NCBI RefSeq assembly: GCF_023016045.1
Contig: NZ_JALKAP010000010.1
Span: forward strand, 62,001 to 126,000
Reading direction: 5' to 3'
Length of the DNA stretch: 64,000 nucleotides
Origin: Marinobacter sp. S6332
GTDB lineage: Bacteria > Pseudomonadota > Gammaproteobacteria > Pseudomonadales > Oleiphilaceae
Shown: positions 42,432 to 52,476 of the stretch, in pieces
Numbering within the stretch: the first letter of the stretch is position 1
How the letters are laid out: the number at the start of each line of letters is the position of its first letter
Notes under the pieces: model-generated
Told to the model about the DNA's origin: nothing
What the model saw: only the letters and a program-made list of their open reading frames with translations
Database searches by the model: none
Translations under genes and position numbers: made by a program

Positions 42432-43528
42432 AAATCCTTCAGGCACTGCCGGCCCTTAACAGTGGCGGAGTAGAAAGAGGCACCGTCGAGTTTGCTGCGG
42501 ACCTTGTACGGCACGGCCACGAGTCCTTTGTCGTTTCCAATGGCGGCCCTCTAGCGAAACGCCTTGAGGAACAAGGCTCAACTCACATTGGAATGCCCAT
42601 CCATCGCAAGTCACCGGCGTCGTTCGGGCAAATCCGCCCCATGCGAACCCTGATTCAAGAGCTGCAGCCAGACATTATTCACGTGCGCTCACGCATGCCG
42701 GCTTGGATTGTGCGCCTTGCATGGAAGGGGTTACCCACGCATCAACGGCCAGGGATTGTTTCAACCTTTCACGGCATGTACTCCGTTAATCCGTACAGCG
42801 CCATCATGGCAAAATCCGATCAGGTGATTGCAGTATCCAATTGCGTGCGGAACTACATCATCCAAAACTATCAGGTTCCAGAGCAAAAACTGACGGTAAT
42901 TCAGCGCGGTGTGGATGTGGATTATTTCCAGCGCAGAGAATTGAACGAGGCATGGCGTCAGGCTTTGGTAACGAAGTTTCCCGAACTTGAAGACAAACGC
43001 ATTCTGATGATGCCCGGGCGCATTTCGCGCTGGAAAGGCCAGTTGCAGTTTCTTGAAGCCATGCAGGAGATCACCCGCAAAAATCCAGATTGCCACGGTA
43101 TTATTGTGGGCGGAGCAGAACCGGGCAAAGAGCGTTTTATGCAGGAGCTTGAGCGATATAGGGAGAAGCTTGGGCTTGCCAACAAGGTGACGTTTCTGGG
43201 GCAGAGAGACGACATGGCAGAGCTATACCTCTTTGCCGATCTGGTGTGCCACATGTCCACCAAGCCGGAACCTTTCGGCCGCACAGTGACAGAAGCCCTG
43301 TCCTCCGGAACACCGGTGGTTGCCTTTAATCGAGGCGGCGCCGCAGAAACATTACAAGCCTGTTTTCGCGACGGGCTGGTAACACCGGATGATACCCGTG
43401 AGTTCGCGCAGGTAGCCCTCAAACTGTTACAGGGCAGAACTCCAGCAATTAACATTCCATACCGTTTTCGGCTTCAGGCGCAAACCGAGTCTACGCTCGA
43501 TATATACCAGAGATTGGTGCAACAATAA
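42428..43528 (+). CDS. Glycosyltransferase family 4 protein, LPS core
   Basis: 366 residues from TTG at 42428, supported by GGGAG five to six bases upstream and by the four-base overlap with the preceding stop. GT-B fold: N-terminal LQALPALNSGGVERGTV, acceptor-domain VSTFHGMYS, IQRGVDVDYF, and the donor-domain E-X7-E motif in EPFGRTVTEALSSGTPVVA. It is the third gene of lpxL-ELM1-GT4. It should be a retaining transferase for an LPS core sugar; the sugar is not known. Confidence 0.88.
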   Translation: MKILQALPALNSGGVERGTVEFAADLVRHGHESFVVSNGGPLAKRLEEQGSTHIGMPIHRKSPASFGQIRPMRTLIQELQPDIIHVRSRMPAWIVRLAWKGLPTHQRPGIVSTFHGMYSVNPYSAIMAKSDQVIAVSNCVRNYIIQNYQVPEQKLTVIQRGVDVDYFQRRELNEAWRQALVTKFPELEDKRILMMPGRISRWKGQLQFLEAMQEITRKNPDCHGIIVGGAEPGKERFMQELERYREKLGLANKVTFLGQRDDMAELYLFADLVCHMSTKPEPFGRTVTEALSSGTPVVAFNRGGAAETLQACFRDGLVTPDDTREFAQVALKLLQGRTPAINIPYRFRLQAQTESTLDIYQRLVQQ

Positions 43529-43551
43529 CCCGATAAAGAGCGGGCCCGCAA

Positions 43552-44577
43552 TTACCGAAAGCGTTGCAGAGAGGGGATCAGTTTTTCTAATTGAGAAAGC
43601 ACCAAATCACCGGCGCGATTGTCTTTATTGGCGTTACTTGGCAGACTAGGCACACCTGATCCCAACTGGTGCAGATTACAGTATCCCGCCTCCTGAAAGC
43701 GCAGAAGGGCTTTACGGTGGCGTTCACTTGGCCTTGCATTGCCTGGTTCCAAAACAACGGTTGGCTTTTGGCTCGCAATTGCTTCATTAACCATCATCAT
43801 GCTGTCCCCCGTGACAAAAACGGCATCCGCCGCGCCAAGATAGCTGCTCATTACTTTTTTCGGTTCATTGCCCCACCAAACGGAGTCTGCCAACACTGAC
43901 TGCGGCAACGCCTTTCTCAGCAACTGCTCACCTGTATTGCCCGTGCGCCGCGAGGTCGTAACAAGCCACCGGCAACCGTCTCGATCAGATAAATCCGCGA
44001 CCAGCTCACCAAGTTGCCGCCATGTAGCTTCTTCATAAACAAAGCCTGACCCCGCACCACCAACAATAAGGCTGTAGAGCGGTTGTTGTGCCTGCTGCTG
44101 CACACTGTCTTGTAGCAAACGGCCCTTGCGGCTTTGCTCGCTCAGATTGGTTCCCGTTGGAACCAGATCCATAACGATATTGTGCGGCTCTCCGGTCGGC
44201 TCAAGGGTTAGGTGTGCTGCAAAGTCATTTGAATGTAGCCTACGGCTTGAACCCAAAAACACATTCGGCACAGACCACTTTCGTGCCAAGGCAATATTCA
44301 AAAACGAAGTATTCCCGCCCGCAGAGATGATCAGATCCGGCGGTGTGCCATCAAGACCATTTGTACGATAAAAAGCCTTGCCAACATTGGCACCTATGCC
44401 ACGCACTTTGAACGCATAAGGCAAAAAAACACGAGCCGCTGGCCTCGCACGTAAACTGACCGTTTGCTCAGAGCAAACTAACTCGTATCGCTTCGACAAC
44501 CAGTGCACCAAGCCCCGCGCTTGATTAACATGGCCGGGGACGCCATCTGATAAAATCAGCACCTTCAATTTGGTCAC
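43552..44577 (-). CDS. ELM1-family putative glycosyltransferase (second copy)
   Basis: 341 residues from GTG at 44577, whose codon overlaps the upstream stop (GTGA). The family signals are LSDGVPGHVNQARGL, ISAGGNTSF, TTSRRTGNTGEQ and VTGDSMMMVNEAIAS, the same blocks as in the copy at 41454-42431, although the rest differs strongly. The two are distant paralogues, not a recent duplication. It is the second gene of a two-gene minus-strand unit with a GT4 transferase and tail-to-tail with the plus-strand unit. Confidence 0.72.
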   Translation of the reverse strand: MTKLKVLILSDGVPGHVNQARGLVHWLSKRYELVCSEQTVSLRARPAARVFLPYAFKVRGIGANVGKAFYRTNGLDGTPPDLIISAGGNTSFLNIALARKWSVPNVFLGSSRRLHSNDFAAHLTLEPTGEPHNIVMDLVPTGTNLSEQSRKGRLLQDSVQQQAQQPLYSLIVGGAGSGFVYEEATWRQLGELVADLSDRDGCRWLVTTSRRTGNTGEQLLRKALPQSVLADSVWWGNEPKKVMSSYLGAADAVFVTGDSMMMVNEAIASQKPTVVLEPGNARPSERHRKALLRFQEAGYCNLHQLGSGVPSLPSNANKDNRAGDLVLSQLEKLIPSLQRFR

Positions 44578-45596
44578 TTACGGCCCATTACCTCCTGATA
44601 AATATTGAACGTTTCGGCAACCATATTATCGACCGTTAACGCCTGACGAGCCCAATCAAACAGTGCAGCCTGATCCTGCTTAGCCCTTTCAAGGTTTTGT
44701 GTCAGCCAGCTCAATCTATCGCTGAGCGCGCCAACATTATCGCACTCAACTAAATACTCAGGTGGCAGCACCTCCTCAGCACCAGGCACTCTTGTAGATA
44801 GCACGGGCAGACGGCTCAACAACGCCTCTGCCAACGCATAACTAAACCCTTCGCGATGAGAGGCGAACACAAGCAAGTCCGCAACCTGCATCATTGCCCG
44901 GACATCAGAGCAAAAGCCCGCCAGCTTTACGCACTGCTCCAAGCCTCTGTTGCGAATCATGCTTTCCAACTTTGGCCGCTCAGCTCCCTCTCCAACAATA
45001 ATTAATTGCCCATGGCGGGGCTGCCACGCTGAAATCAGATTATCAAAGGCCTTGGTAGGTACCAACCGACCGACTGACAGGGTTATTGGAAGATGTGGGT
45101 TCAAGTCGAAAGTTTGCGCAAAAGCGGATCGGTCAACCGCCTGCTCGGAATAAGGTTTCATACCGTTATAAACAACCCGCACATCAGGGTGTGTAAGATT
45201 GGAAACCACACCCTTACTGACACCTATCACTGTTTGCATCCTGGCAAACATTCCAGTCGAACGCTTACTATTATGAATAGTCCCCATTCGATACCCGGGA
45301 ACTACGGCCCTAATCTGTGCCAGCATTTCAACCGCTTTGTTAGCTTGGGCATGAACGATATCCGGAGCTTCTTGTCGTAAAATCCAAGCAAGATGCGCTA
45401 ACAATAGCGGATTACGGCGCCCTCCACTCAGGTCGAGCGGGATATGCTTCACAGACGACTCGAAGCGGCTACGGTATTTTTTATGACCTATGGCGACCAG
45501 TTGACAGCCAGCGCCCGCCAAGCCGTTACTAAGCTCAACGAAATGGCTCTCAAGACCACCGTCTCCATCTCCGGCCATGACCTGACATACTTTCAT
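44574..45596 (-). CDS. Glycosyltransferase family 4 protein, LPS core
   Basis: 340 residues from ATG at 45596, with AGAGG six bases upstream; a TTG two codons before lacks spacing. GT-B fold: [21 protein letters not shown] at the N-terminus (given in part), [15 protein letters not shown], and the donor motif E-X7-E in [18 protein letters not shown]. It starts a two-gene unit with the second ELM1-family gene, the same GT4 plus ELM1 pairing as on the other strand. Sugar specificity is unknown. Confidence 0.87.
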   Translation of the reverse strand: MKVCQVMAGDGDGGLESHFVELSNGLAGAGCQLVAIGHKKYRSRFESSVKHIPLDLSGGRRNPLLLAHLAWILRQEAPDIVHAQANKAVEMLAQIRAVVPGYRMGTIHNSKRSTGMFARMQTVIGVSKGVVSNLTHPDVRVVYNGMKPYSEQAVDRSAFAQTFDLNPHLPITLSVGRLVPTKAFDNLISAWQPRHGQLIIVGEGAERPKLESMIRNRGLEQCVKLAGFCSDVRAMMQVADLLVFASHREGFSYALAEALLSRLPVLSTRVPGAEEVLPPEYLVECDNVGALSDRLSWLTQNLERAKQDQAALFDWARQALTVDNMVAETFNIYQEVMGRK

Positions 45597-45723
45597 CAAC
45601 AACCTCTTTGTATTAGTCAGGAGAATTGGCGCAACCCCTAACTGCCAGACAGAGCAGCCTGTGTTAATATTCCGCCTTTCGAAGATGCCAATGCTGACTG
45701 AAAGCTACACTTGGAGCAATTGC

Positions 45724-47139
45724 ATGATCTATCCCGTCATTATGGCTGGCGGCACCGGCTCGCGACTTTGGCCGCTGTCACGGCAACTTAACCCAAAACA
45801 GTTTCTCAAGCTGGCCGACGGCCCGCTTTCGATGCTGCAGAGCACAGTGGCCAGACTTGACGGAATAGACGCTCGCAAGCCACTGCTGATCTGCAATGAG
45901 GAACATCGCTTTTTGGCGGCAGAGCAAATGCGACAGTCCGGACTTGAAGACAGCTGCATTATTCTTGAGCCTTGCGGTCGGAACACCGCCCCTGCCATCG
46001 CGCTGGCAGCACTGCGCCTTTGCGAAAGCAGCGATAGCGATGACCCGCTGATGCTGGTACTTGCCGCTGACCATCTCATCAAGGATGTAGAGGCTTTTCA
46101 ACAAGGCGTCACAAAAGCGATACCTTTAGCCAAAAAAGGCAAGCTTGTGACCTTTGGAATTGTTCCCCATCAACCGGAAACCGGTTACGGATACATACAC
46201 CGTGGCAACGAAATTTCTGCCGATTGCTACTCCGTTGATGGCTTTGTGGAAAAGCCAGATAGTCAAACAGCGAAGGCCTATCTTGAATCGGGAGAGTATC
46301 TCTGGAACAGCGGCATGTTTATGTTTGGTGCCCAGCAATACCTGAACGAGCTTGAGTTGCACCGCCCGGATATTCTCAAAGCCTGCCGCGCTGCCATGGC
46401 AGACACCGATGAAGACCTCCACTTTATACGGATAAACTCTGAGCTGTTCGCCAGTTGCCCCTCCGAATCCGTCGACTACGCCGTTATGGAAAAAACCGAT
46501 CACGCTGCGGTTGTCTCTCTCGACGCTGGGTGGAGCGATATAGGCTCCTGGTCCGCTCTTTGGGAAGTTAGCGATAAAGACGCTGACGGCAATAGCCTGA
46601 GCGGTGACGTGATAGCTCTCCAAGCCAGCAACACCCTTGTGCGTGCAGACAGTAGGCTCGTCGCAACTATTGGTGTCGATGATCTCGTTATTATCGAAAC
46701 CAAAGACGCGGTTCTTGTTGCTCGCAAAGACAAGGTTCAGGAAGTAAAAGCAGTGGTCGAGCAAATCCGCAATGATGGCCGGCACGAGCATATGAACCAC
46801 CGCGAGGTCTATCGCCCCTGGGGCGTTTATGACTCCATAGACAGTGGCCACCGTTATCAGGTCAAGCGAATCACTGTGAAGCCTGGCGCCAAGCTTTCCG
46901 TGCAGATGCATCATCACCGCGCGGAACACTGGATTGTCGTCAGCGGCACTGCAAAGGTAACAAACGGAGAAAAAACCTATCTGGTCACTGAAAATCAGTC
47001 CACTTATATCCCGATAGGACAGGTGCATTCTTTGGAAAACCCGGGCGTTATCGATTTAGAGCTAATTGAAGTGCAGTCAGGATCCTATCTCGGTGAGGAT
47101 GATATTGTGCGGTATGAAGACCGATACGGTAGAAAGTGA
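45724..47139 (+). CDS. manC: Mannose-1-phosphate guanylyltransferase / mannose-6-phosphate isomerase
   Basis: 471 residues from ATG at 45724, with GGAG seven bases upstream; the frame is open earlier but without a site. N-terminal pyrophosphorylase domain: [14 protein letters not shown], the FVEKPD motif and [15 protein letters not shown]. The C-terminal cupin-type isomerase domain (about 350-470) has [15 protein letters not shown] and [14 protein letters not shown]. It makes GDP-mannose, so mannose or a derivative (rhamnose, fucose) probably occurs in the core or another glycan. Also called algA or wbpW in Pseudomonas. Confidence 0.93.
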   Translation: MIYPVIMAGGTGSRLWPLSRQLNPKQFLKLADGPLSMLQSTVARLDGIDARKPLLICNEEHRFLAAEQMRQSGLEDSCIILEPCGRNTAPAIALAALRLCESSDSDDPLMLVLAADHLIKDVEAFQQGVTKAIPLAKKGKLVTFGIVPHQPETGYGYIHRGNEISADCYSVDGFVEKPDSQTAKAYLESGEYLWNSGMFMFGAQQYLNELELHRPDILKACRAAMADTDEDLHFIRINSELFASCPSESVDYAVMEKTDHAAVVSLDAGWSDIGSWSALWEVSDKDADGNSLSGDVIALQASNTLVRADSRLVATIGVDDLVIIETKDAVLVARKDKVQEVKAVVEQIRNDGRHEHMNHREVYRPWGVYDSIDSGHRYQVKRITVKPGAKLSVQMHHHRAEHWIVVSGTAKVTNGEKTYLVTENQSTYIPIGQVHSLENPGVIDLELIEVQSGSYLGEDDIVRYEDRYGRK

Positions 47140-47187
47140 GGCTTTAAGTCTGCCTAACAAAGAGACCAAACAATCTAAGGGGTCGCA

Positions 47188-48087
47188 ATGATCTTCTGCA
47201 TCTTTTCTTTCAATAGGGGCCAGTTCCTAGAAAACTGCATCCGCTCCATTGAGAGTTGCGCCCCAGGCCACCCCATCACGATTTTTGATGACAACAGCGA
47301 CGACCCTGAAACAATACGAGTACTCGAAAACTATAGTAAGACGCACGACGTCATTCGACCCGATCAAAATGCAAAATCGCGTCATCACCTTGGTGGGCTC
47401 TATGGCAACATGCAGCTGGCCTTCGAAAAATTTCGCCATGCTGACTTAGTCTGTTACCTGCAAGATGACACTCAAATGGTGCGAAAATTGGGTGACGACG
47501 ACTTTGCTAAAATTGAACACGCTTTTACCGCAGAGCCTTCGCTCGCCTTTATAAGCCCATGCTTTATTCGCGGAATTAATTTTACTAAGAACGCCCAATA
47601 CTCCTATAACTCTGGGCTTGGGCTCTATTTCAAGGAATCCACACCGCGCAGTTCAGGCGCCTATTTTTCCGCACTGCTCATAATGAAGCCCCAACGCCTG
47701 GTATCCGCCAAATGGACATTTTCTCACTCAGAGCCGGAAAATAATAAAGTAGCGGCCAAAGCTTTTACACTAATGGGCTACCTTCATGCCCCATTTGCTA
47801 TGTGGCTGCCTGAGGTTCCAGCATATCGCGGCAAGAAAAAGACGATCGGTTTAAAGCTTGCTGAAAAAAAGAGAAACTGCGGTTACTATCCGTTTGCACT
47901 GATGTCAGAACAGGAAAGCACGTCTCTTAAACATAGAGACAGTCACAAGCTACCTATTGCAGAAGACTTTTTGCGCTGTGATGGTTTTGAACCACCAAAA
48001 CCATGGGCCTATAATCCGCTGGCGAATACTGGCTGGCTGAAACCCTTAAATCAGCTTGAGGTGAGCGTCCGTCGTTTATTAAAGTAA
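47188..48087 (+). CDS. Putative GT-A-like glycosyltransferase, paralogue of 50283-51194
   Basis: 299 residues. It is not a family I can name with confidence. The N-terminal CIFSFNRGQFLENCIRSIE, ITIFDDNSDD, the mid DLVCYLQDDTQMVR (DDx like a DXD motif, about residue 92) and YFSALLIMKP suggest a GT2-type GT-A fold. FAMWLPEVPAYRGKKKT is shared almost unchanged with the gene at 50283-51194. It lies 48 bases after manC on the same strand. Base use looks more AT-rich than the flanks. The likely role is in LPS core or O-chain sugar transfer. Confidence 0.65.
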   Translation: MIFCIFSFNRGQFLENCIRSIESCAPGHPITIFDDNSDDPETIRVLENYSKTHDVIRPDQNAKSRHHLGGLYGNMQLAFEKFRHADLVCYLQDDTQMVRKLGDDDFAKIEHAFTAEPSLAFISPCFIRGINFTKNAQYSYNSGLGLYFKESTPRSSGAYFSALLIMKPQRLVSAKWTFSHSEPENNKVAAKAFTLMGYLHAPFAMWLPEVPAYRGKKKTIGLKLAEKKRNCGYYPFALMSEQESTSLKHRDSHKLPIAEDFLRCDGFEPPKPWAYNPLANTGWLKPLNQLEVSVRRLLK

Positions 48088-48183
48088 CTCAGGCGTCCCA
48101 CGAGCAATCCCGAAGTTGTATTACCCCTGACTCAAGGGCCGCCTCTGGCCTCGGAGTCAAAGATTACTTACAGGACTGACACC

Positions 48184-49014
48184 ATGAAGCTTTCTGTCAT
48201 TATGACCACTTACAATTCGCCAGAGTGGCTTGAAAAAGTTCTGTGGGGATACAGCGTCCAGTCCCATGAAGACTTCGAGATGATCATTGGAGACGACGGA
48301 TCTACAAAAGAAACCCAAGAGGTTATCGACCGCATTCGTGACGAAACCGGCATGAAGATTAAACACGTATGGCAGGAAGACAATGGCTTTCGGAAGTGTC
48401 GAATCCTGAATAAATCTATCTTAGAGGTAGAGTCAGAGTATGTCGTTTTTACTGACGGCGACTGCATACCTCGCAAAGACTTCCTAGAAGTTCATGCCCG
48501 GGAAGCGGAGCCTAATAAATACCTTTCTGGCGGGTATCACAAGCTCCCTATGAGCACCAGCAAGGCCATTACTAAAGACGACATCATCAGTGGGCGCTGC
48601 TTTGATCTAAAATGGTTAAAAGCTAACGGTCTTAAATCCAGCCATAAAAACAGTAAGCTCACGGCAACCCCGCTCAAGGCGAAGATATTTAACGCCCTCA
48701 CACCAACAGCCTGCAACTTCAAAGGCTCCAATGGCTCAGCTTGGCTTAAGGATATCTTGGCGGTGAACGGCTTTGACGAACGAATGCCTTGGGGCGGACT
48801 TGATCGTGAGTTTGGCGTAAGGCTCACTAATTTAGGCATCAAGCCCAAACACGTCCGTTACAACGCTATTGTTATCCATTTGGACCATAAGCGGGGGTAT
48901 AAAGATCCAGAGCTTGTCGCAGCTAATAAGGCTTTGCGTGTGGATTCCGAAAAACAAGGAATTACACGCACCACTCACGGGATAGAACAACTCTCGCGCC
49001 CCGAACAGCGTTAA
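48184..49014 (+). CDS. Glycosyltransferase family 2 protein
   Basis: 276 residues. The GT2 signature is clear: MKLSVIMTTYNSPEWLEKVL, IGDDGSTKETQEVID, the DXD-type motif DGDCIPRKDF, and the C-terminal GGLDREFGVRLTNLG block of the galactosyltransferase-7C type. It is an inverting transferase, probably cytosolic, acting on LPS or another glycan. A hairpin with TGACTC/GAGTCA ends (48128-48159) precedes it. Its stop overlaps the convergent gene by four bases. Confidence 0.85.
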   Translation: MKLSVIMTTYNSPEWLEKVLWGYSVQSHEDFEMIIGDDGSTKETQEVIDRIRDETGMKIKHVWQEDNGFRKCRILNKSILEVESEYVVFTDGDCIPRKDFLEVHAREAEPNKYLSGGYHKLPMSTSKAITKDDIISGRCFDLKWLKANGLKSSHKNSKLTATPLKAKIFNALTPTACNFKGSNGSAWLKDILAVNGFDERMPWGGLDREFGVRLTNLGIKPKHVRYNAIVIHLDHKRGYKDPELVAANKALRVDSEKQGITRTTHGIEQLSRPEQR

Positions 49015-50240
49015 GAACGGGGGCGTGACGACATCAAGTCTTGGCAGAGTTGGTAAAAGTTATCGGCAATCTCGTCACGCTGATAGCCTTGAAGCGTGTC
49101 AAAATTACCTGCGAGTTGCTCATAGATCCCATCATTCACCCAGCGGACCAGCATTTGAGATAAAGACGCCTGAGTTGGCTCAAAATACTCGACAACGCCG
49201 TTGAGAGCGCCCTTCATTTGATAGCCAGAAACAACCAGCGACGGTTTTCTGTAGAGCAGCACATCAACATCAATCCCGGACGCCTTACTTTTTCCGTATA
49301 CTTCGTGATACTTCCGAAAATGAGTGTCAACTTGGATAGGTGCTAGCAAAAAGTCGATACTCTTAACTTTTTCTTCAAACACCTCGGCTGGCACGTAGCT
49401 TTCGCTGTAGTCCAAAGAGAACATCTGGCCTTCCAGTGATTTGAACTTCGCAAGAATCGACTGCGCTTGTTTATCGGCAGCCTTTCCAAGCAAAACAAGC
49501 CGAACCGGTTTTTTGAGCTGGGTCAAACACGCTTTGAGAGCGCTGAACACTAAATCAAAGTCCTTCTTTGCATTCGTCACCTTTCCTGTGATCGCGATTC
49601 GGACCTCTTCATCACTTTTCGTTAGGGTCTGATGTTTTGTTCCAAGAAATCCAAATGGCAACACCGGAGGTAACACCCGGGAAGCGGGTAGCCATTTGTT
49701 TTTCAGCACATAATCGGTAATGGCTTGATTGGGAAACATAAAGTAATCAATTTTTCGGAATAGCCTATTTTTTGCGCGCCACTCCCCGCCAAGCAACACT
49801 TTTCGAATCAGGTGAGAGAGGATGCCAAAGATGTTCACAAATGGCTTGTGGAAATGTCCCCAAGGGGCAAAATCGCAATGTGCATTATGCACCCTGACCA
49901 TTGAGGGCGCTGCGGACTCGATTTGAGCCAGCTCATTCCAGTAGTGGCGAATCGTGTTGAAATATAGGATATCCGCAGACTCAAAGACGGCTTTCATTCG
50001 CCGAACAAACACCTCAACTGACTCATCAGGCTTTTTCAGGTGTGCAGTGAAAACGGAACCGCTGTTGGCATCTAACCCTGCATCTTCAAAAATTTTCGGC
50101 AGTGTCACAATCGAAATCTTGAAAAGGCCGTTTCCCAGAACCTCAACAATATTCCGAATCAGCTCACTGTGGTGGTGCAGCTCGACCACGACAAGATGAA
50201 TGACCGGCTTCACTTTGTCATCCAATGCAACTTGATTCAT
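49011..50240 (-). CDS. Putative GT-B glycosyltransferase of unknown family
   Basis: 409 residues. I do not recognise a named family. The second half resembles a GT-B donor domain: IAITGKVTNAKKDFDLVFSAL, VRLVLLGKA, and a short YGKSKASGIDVDVLLYRKP, where KSKASG corresponds to the usual acceptor of the donor-sugar loop. The N-terminal half has LVVVELHHHSELIRNI and MVRVHNAHCDFAPWG. No membrane helix is obvious. The place within a glycosyltransferase cluster supports a role in glycan assembly. ATG at 50240. Confidence 0.55.
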   Translation of the reverse strand: MNQVALDDKVKPVIHLVVVELHHHSELIRNIVEVLGNGLFKISIVTLPKIFEDAGLDANSGSVFTAHLKKPDESVEVFVRRMKAVFESADILYFNTIRHYWNELAQIESAAPSMVRVHNAHCDFAPWGHFHKPFVNIFGILSHLIRKVLLGGEWRAKNRLFRKIDYFMFPNQAITDYVLKNKWLPASRVLPPVLPFGFLGTKHQTLTKSDEEVRIAITGKVTNAKKDFDLVFSALKACLTQLKKPVRLVLLGKAADKQAQSILAKFKSLEGQMFSLDYSESYVPAEVFEEKVKSIDFLLAPIQVDTHFRKYHEVYGKSKASGIDVDVLLYRKPSLVVSGYQMKGALNGVVEYFEPTQASLSQMLVRWVNDGIYEQLAGNFDTLQGYQRDEIADNFYQLCQDLMSSRPRS

Positions 50241-50282
50241 AACGTTCTAACCAGTCCAATTCGGCAGAGAGCCGCCAGCATT

Positions 50283-51194
50283 TTATAGCTTGAATAAACG
50301 CCTAAGGGCCAACTCTAAGCTATTCAGTTTTTTGAGCCAGCGGCTCCCTTGCATGGGATAGTATCCCCAAGGCGTTGGCAGGTTGCTGTTCGTACACTCC
50401 AGAAAATCTTCTGCAATAGGCAGCACATCAGGCGACCGGGTATTTAAGTTGCGGACCTCCTGCTCGCTCATTATCTTATAGGGGTACAGCCCGCAGCCTC
50501 TTGCCCTTTCTGCCAACTTCAACGCTAGGGTTTTACGCTTTCCGCGGTATGCGGGCACCTCTGGTAGCCACATTGCGAACGGCGAAAATAGGTGGCCTAT
50601 CCGTTCGAAATGCTGTCTCGCCTGCTGGTCGTTCTCGGGTTCATTTCTACGAAACAACCAGCCTTTATCCAACAACCTAGAAGGGCGAACAATCAGAATA
50701 GCTGAGAAGTACTGGCCTGCGCTCTGCCCTGTATCGCTTCGGCGATAGGCCGCTAAATCGGGATTGAAATCCAATGTTGAGACATCCCGCTCTCGGTTTA
50801 TCCCTTTTAAAAAACATGGATGAAGAAATGCAAGGTTTGGATTTTCATCAAACGTGCGATCAAACCCTGCTATTTCATCGCTAGCAAGAGGCCGGACAAC
50901 TTGCATGTCATCTTGCAAAAAACAAACAAGACTGCGGTCGGCCGCATACTCCAGCGCCGACTGCATATTGCCATACAACCCCCCCAGCTTGTGGGTAGAC
51001 TGGTTTCCAGGCTGCAGCACTTCATGCTTCTCAGCGAGTCGGGCGAGCACATCGCGGGTGTACTCGTCGTAGCTTTCGTCGTCAAATATTGCAATGTCCG
51101 CATCCGGTACACACTGTTCAATTGTGCTTATACAGTGTTCCAAAAACCGACCGCGATTGAATGAAAAAATACAAAATAGAAGCCGAGTATTCAT
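50283..51194 (-). CDS. Putative GT-A-like glycosyltransferase, paralogue of 47188-48087
   Basis: 303 residues. Aligns along its whole length with the gene at 47188-48087 on the opposite strand: CIFSFNRGRFLEHCISTIE, IAIFDDESYDE, HKLGGLYGNMQSALEY, SLVCFLQDDMQVVR, YFSAILIVRPSRLL, FAMWLPEVPAYRGKRKT and LPIAEDFLECTN all have counterparts. The pair are clear but diverged paralogues. It is downstream of the ligase-like gene with a seven-base gap. Biochemical role is not known; the context suggests LPS assembly. Confidence 0.65.
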   Translation of the reverse strand: MNTRLLFCIFSFNRGRFLEHCISTIEQCVPDADIAIFDDESYDEYTRDVLARLAEKHEVLQPGNQSTHKLGGLYGNMQSALEYAADRSLVCFLQDDMQVVRPLASDEIAGFDRTFDENPNLAFLHPCFLKGINRERDVSTLDFNPDLAAYRRSDTGQSAGQYFSAILIVRPSRLLDKGWLFRRNEPENDQQARQHFERIGHLFSPFAMWLPEVPAYRGKRKTLALKLAERARGCGLYPYKIMSEQEVRNLNTRSPDVLPIAEDFLECTNSNLPTPWGYYPMQGSRWLKKLNSLELALRRLFKL

Positions 51195-51201
51195 ATAAAA
51201 C

Positions 51202-52458
51202 CTATCGATCAGTGCGCTCGGGAGAAACTTTGCTCCAGAACCAAACGAAGGCCACTGGAAACCAAAAAAACAACCACAGCATTTTTATAGACGAAATAAC
51301 GCCCTGTGAAACAGTCAACGTGAGAATAAATACCAACCCAAGTATGCCTACTAAGCGAACCTTTTCCTGACTCGCCAGCGCTGAACTGTATACAGCCTTA
51401 AATAGCAGCCCGGCCATTAGAATGAGGAATAGCACACCAATGATCCCCGTTTCTACTAGCGTGCCCACATACACACTGTGAGGGTGAAAAACGGGGATGC
51501 CATTGGGTTTCCAAAACGCCTCGACTGCAGGGACATACTGACTTTCTGTTCCCAGCCCGAATCCAAATAACCAAGAGTCCGGCGGATAGTCTATATACCC
51601 CCTCCAAATTTCTAGCCGATAGGAGGTTCCTCTAGCCATTAACTGATCCATTAACGACTCGGGGCCATAGGTGACTACTACCGCACCAACCACCATGGCG
51701 ATAGCGGTCACTGAAATAAGGAAGCTCCTGAGCCTAACGCCAGAGTGCAGCTCAACGATGGCTATAAATGGCAAATAAGCTAGCATCGCAACGATGGGGC
51801 CACGGCTCTCGGAGAGCAGAACAGCCAATGCAACGAGAGCCAGGGTAAGCAACAGCAGAAGGCGGTCTCTTATTGCTGTTGGCGCGACTTGCTTGGCCAG
51901 AACAAAGTGCGCAATCGCCAGAAACACGATAAACACGGCGCCAGCATGGATAGGATTATGCAAGCCGCCAAAGCCCGTCAGTCGACCTTGCATGTCATCC
52001 AAAAGTACAAACTTTAAAATTCCGGCTAATGCAGCGCAACATGTAATAACCAAAAGATATTTGGCCCACCACACGGGGCGGCGCATTACATCAGGCAGCC
52101 ATGCCCAAAGAGCCAGAAGACCAAACGCAGCTTCGATAGACCATCGCAGAGCGCGGAAATGTCCATCAATAGGACCGAGCCCAACAAAAAATGTCGTAAT
52201 CCCTGCGTAAACGAAAAAACACAACGCCACTTTTAAGAGGGAATCAACTCCCGCAAAGCTAAGCCTTTTCGAAAACAGTAGCACCAACACAGCTGGCACA
52301 ATTATGCCGTGAAAAAAGACCTTGTAGAGTTCTTGATGCGGCCCCAACACAGCGAGAAAGAGCCAAACAGCCATCAAAACGGGAAACTTAGAGGCCACCC
52401 GGGCAGAGAAAGAAGCTGGCGCCACCCCTGCCCCGCCTGTTGATCCCGAAGCGTTCAA
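51202..52458 (-). CDS. O-antigen ligase / polymerase family membrane protein (Wzy_C type)
   Basis: 418 residues from TTG at 52458, supported by AAGGAG seven bases upstream. About ten to twelve hydrophobic helices are seen. A large periplasmic loop near 285-330 has GFGLGTESQY and HPHSVYVGTLVETGIIGVL, the signature of WaaL ligases and related Wzy polymerases. Such proteins join O-chain or other glycan to lipid A core at the periplasmic face. WaaL is the best fit by context, but a polymerase cannot be excluded. Confidence 0.8.
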   Translation of the reverse strand: MNASGSTGGAGVAPASFSARVASKFPVLMAVWLFLAVLGPHQELYKVFFHGIIVPAVLVLLFSKRLSFAGVDSLLKVALCFFVYAGITTFFVGLGPIDGHFRALRWSIEAAFGLLALWAWLPDVMRRPVWWAKYLLVITCCAALAGILKFVLLDDMQGRLTGFGGLHNPIHAGAVFIVFLAIAHFVLAKQVAPTAIRDRLLLLLTLALVALAVLLSESRGPIVAMLAYLPFIAIVELHSGVRLRSFLISVTAIAMVVGAVVVTYGPESLMDQLMARGTSYRLEIWRGYIDYPPDSWLFGFGLGTESQYVPAVEAFWKPNGIPVFHPHSVYVGTLVETGIIGVLFLILMAGLLFKAVYSSALASQEKVRLVGILGLVFILTLTVSQGVISSIKMLWLFFWFPVAFVWFWSKVSPERTDR

Positions 52459-52476
52459 TTTGCTACTCCTTCAAAG

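Noticed and set aside
46126..47028. 300-codon minus-strand frame
   Set aside because: Antisense to manC, whose motifs are all present on the plus strand.
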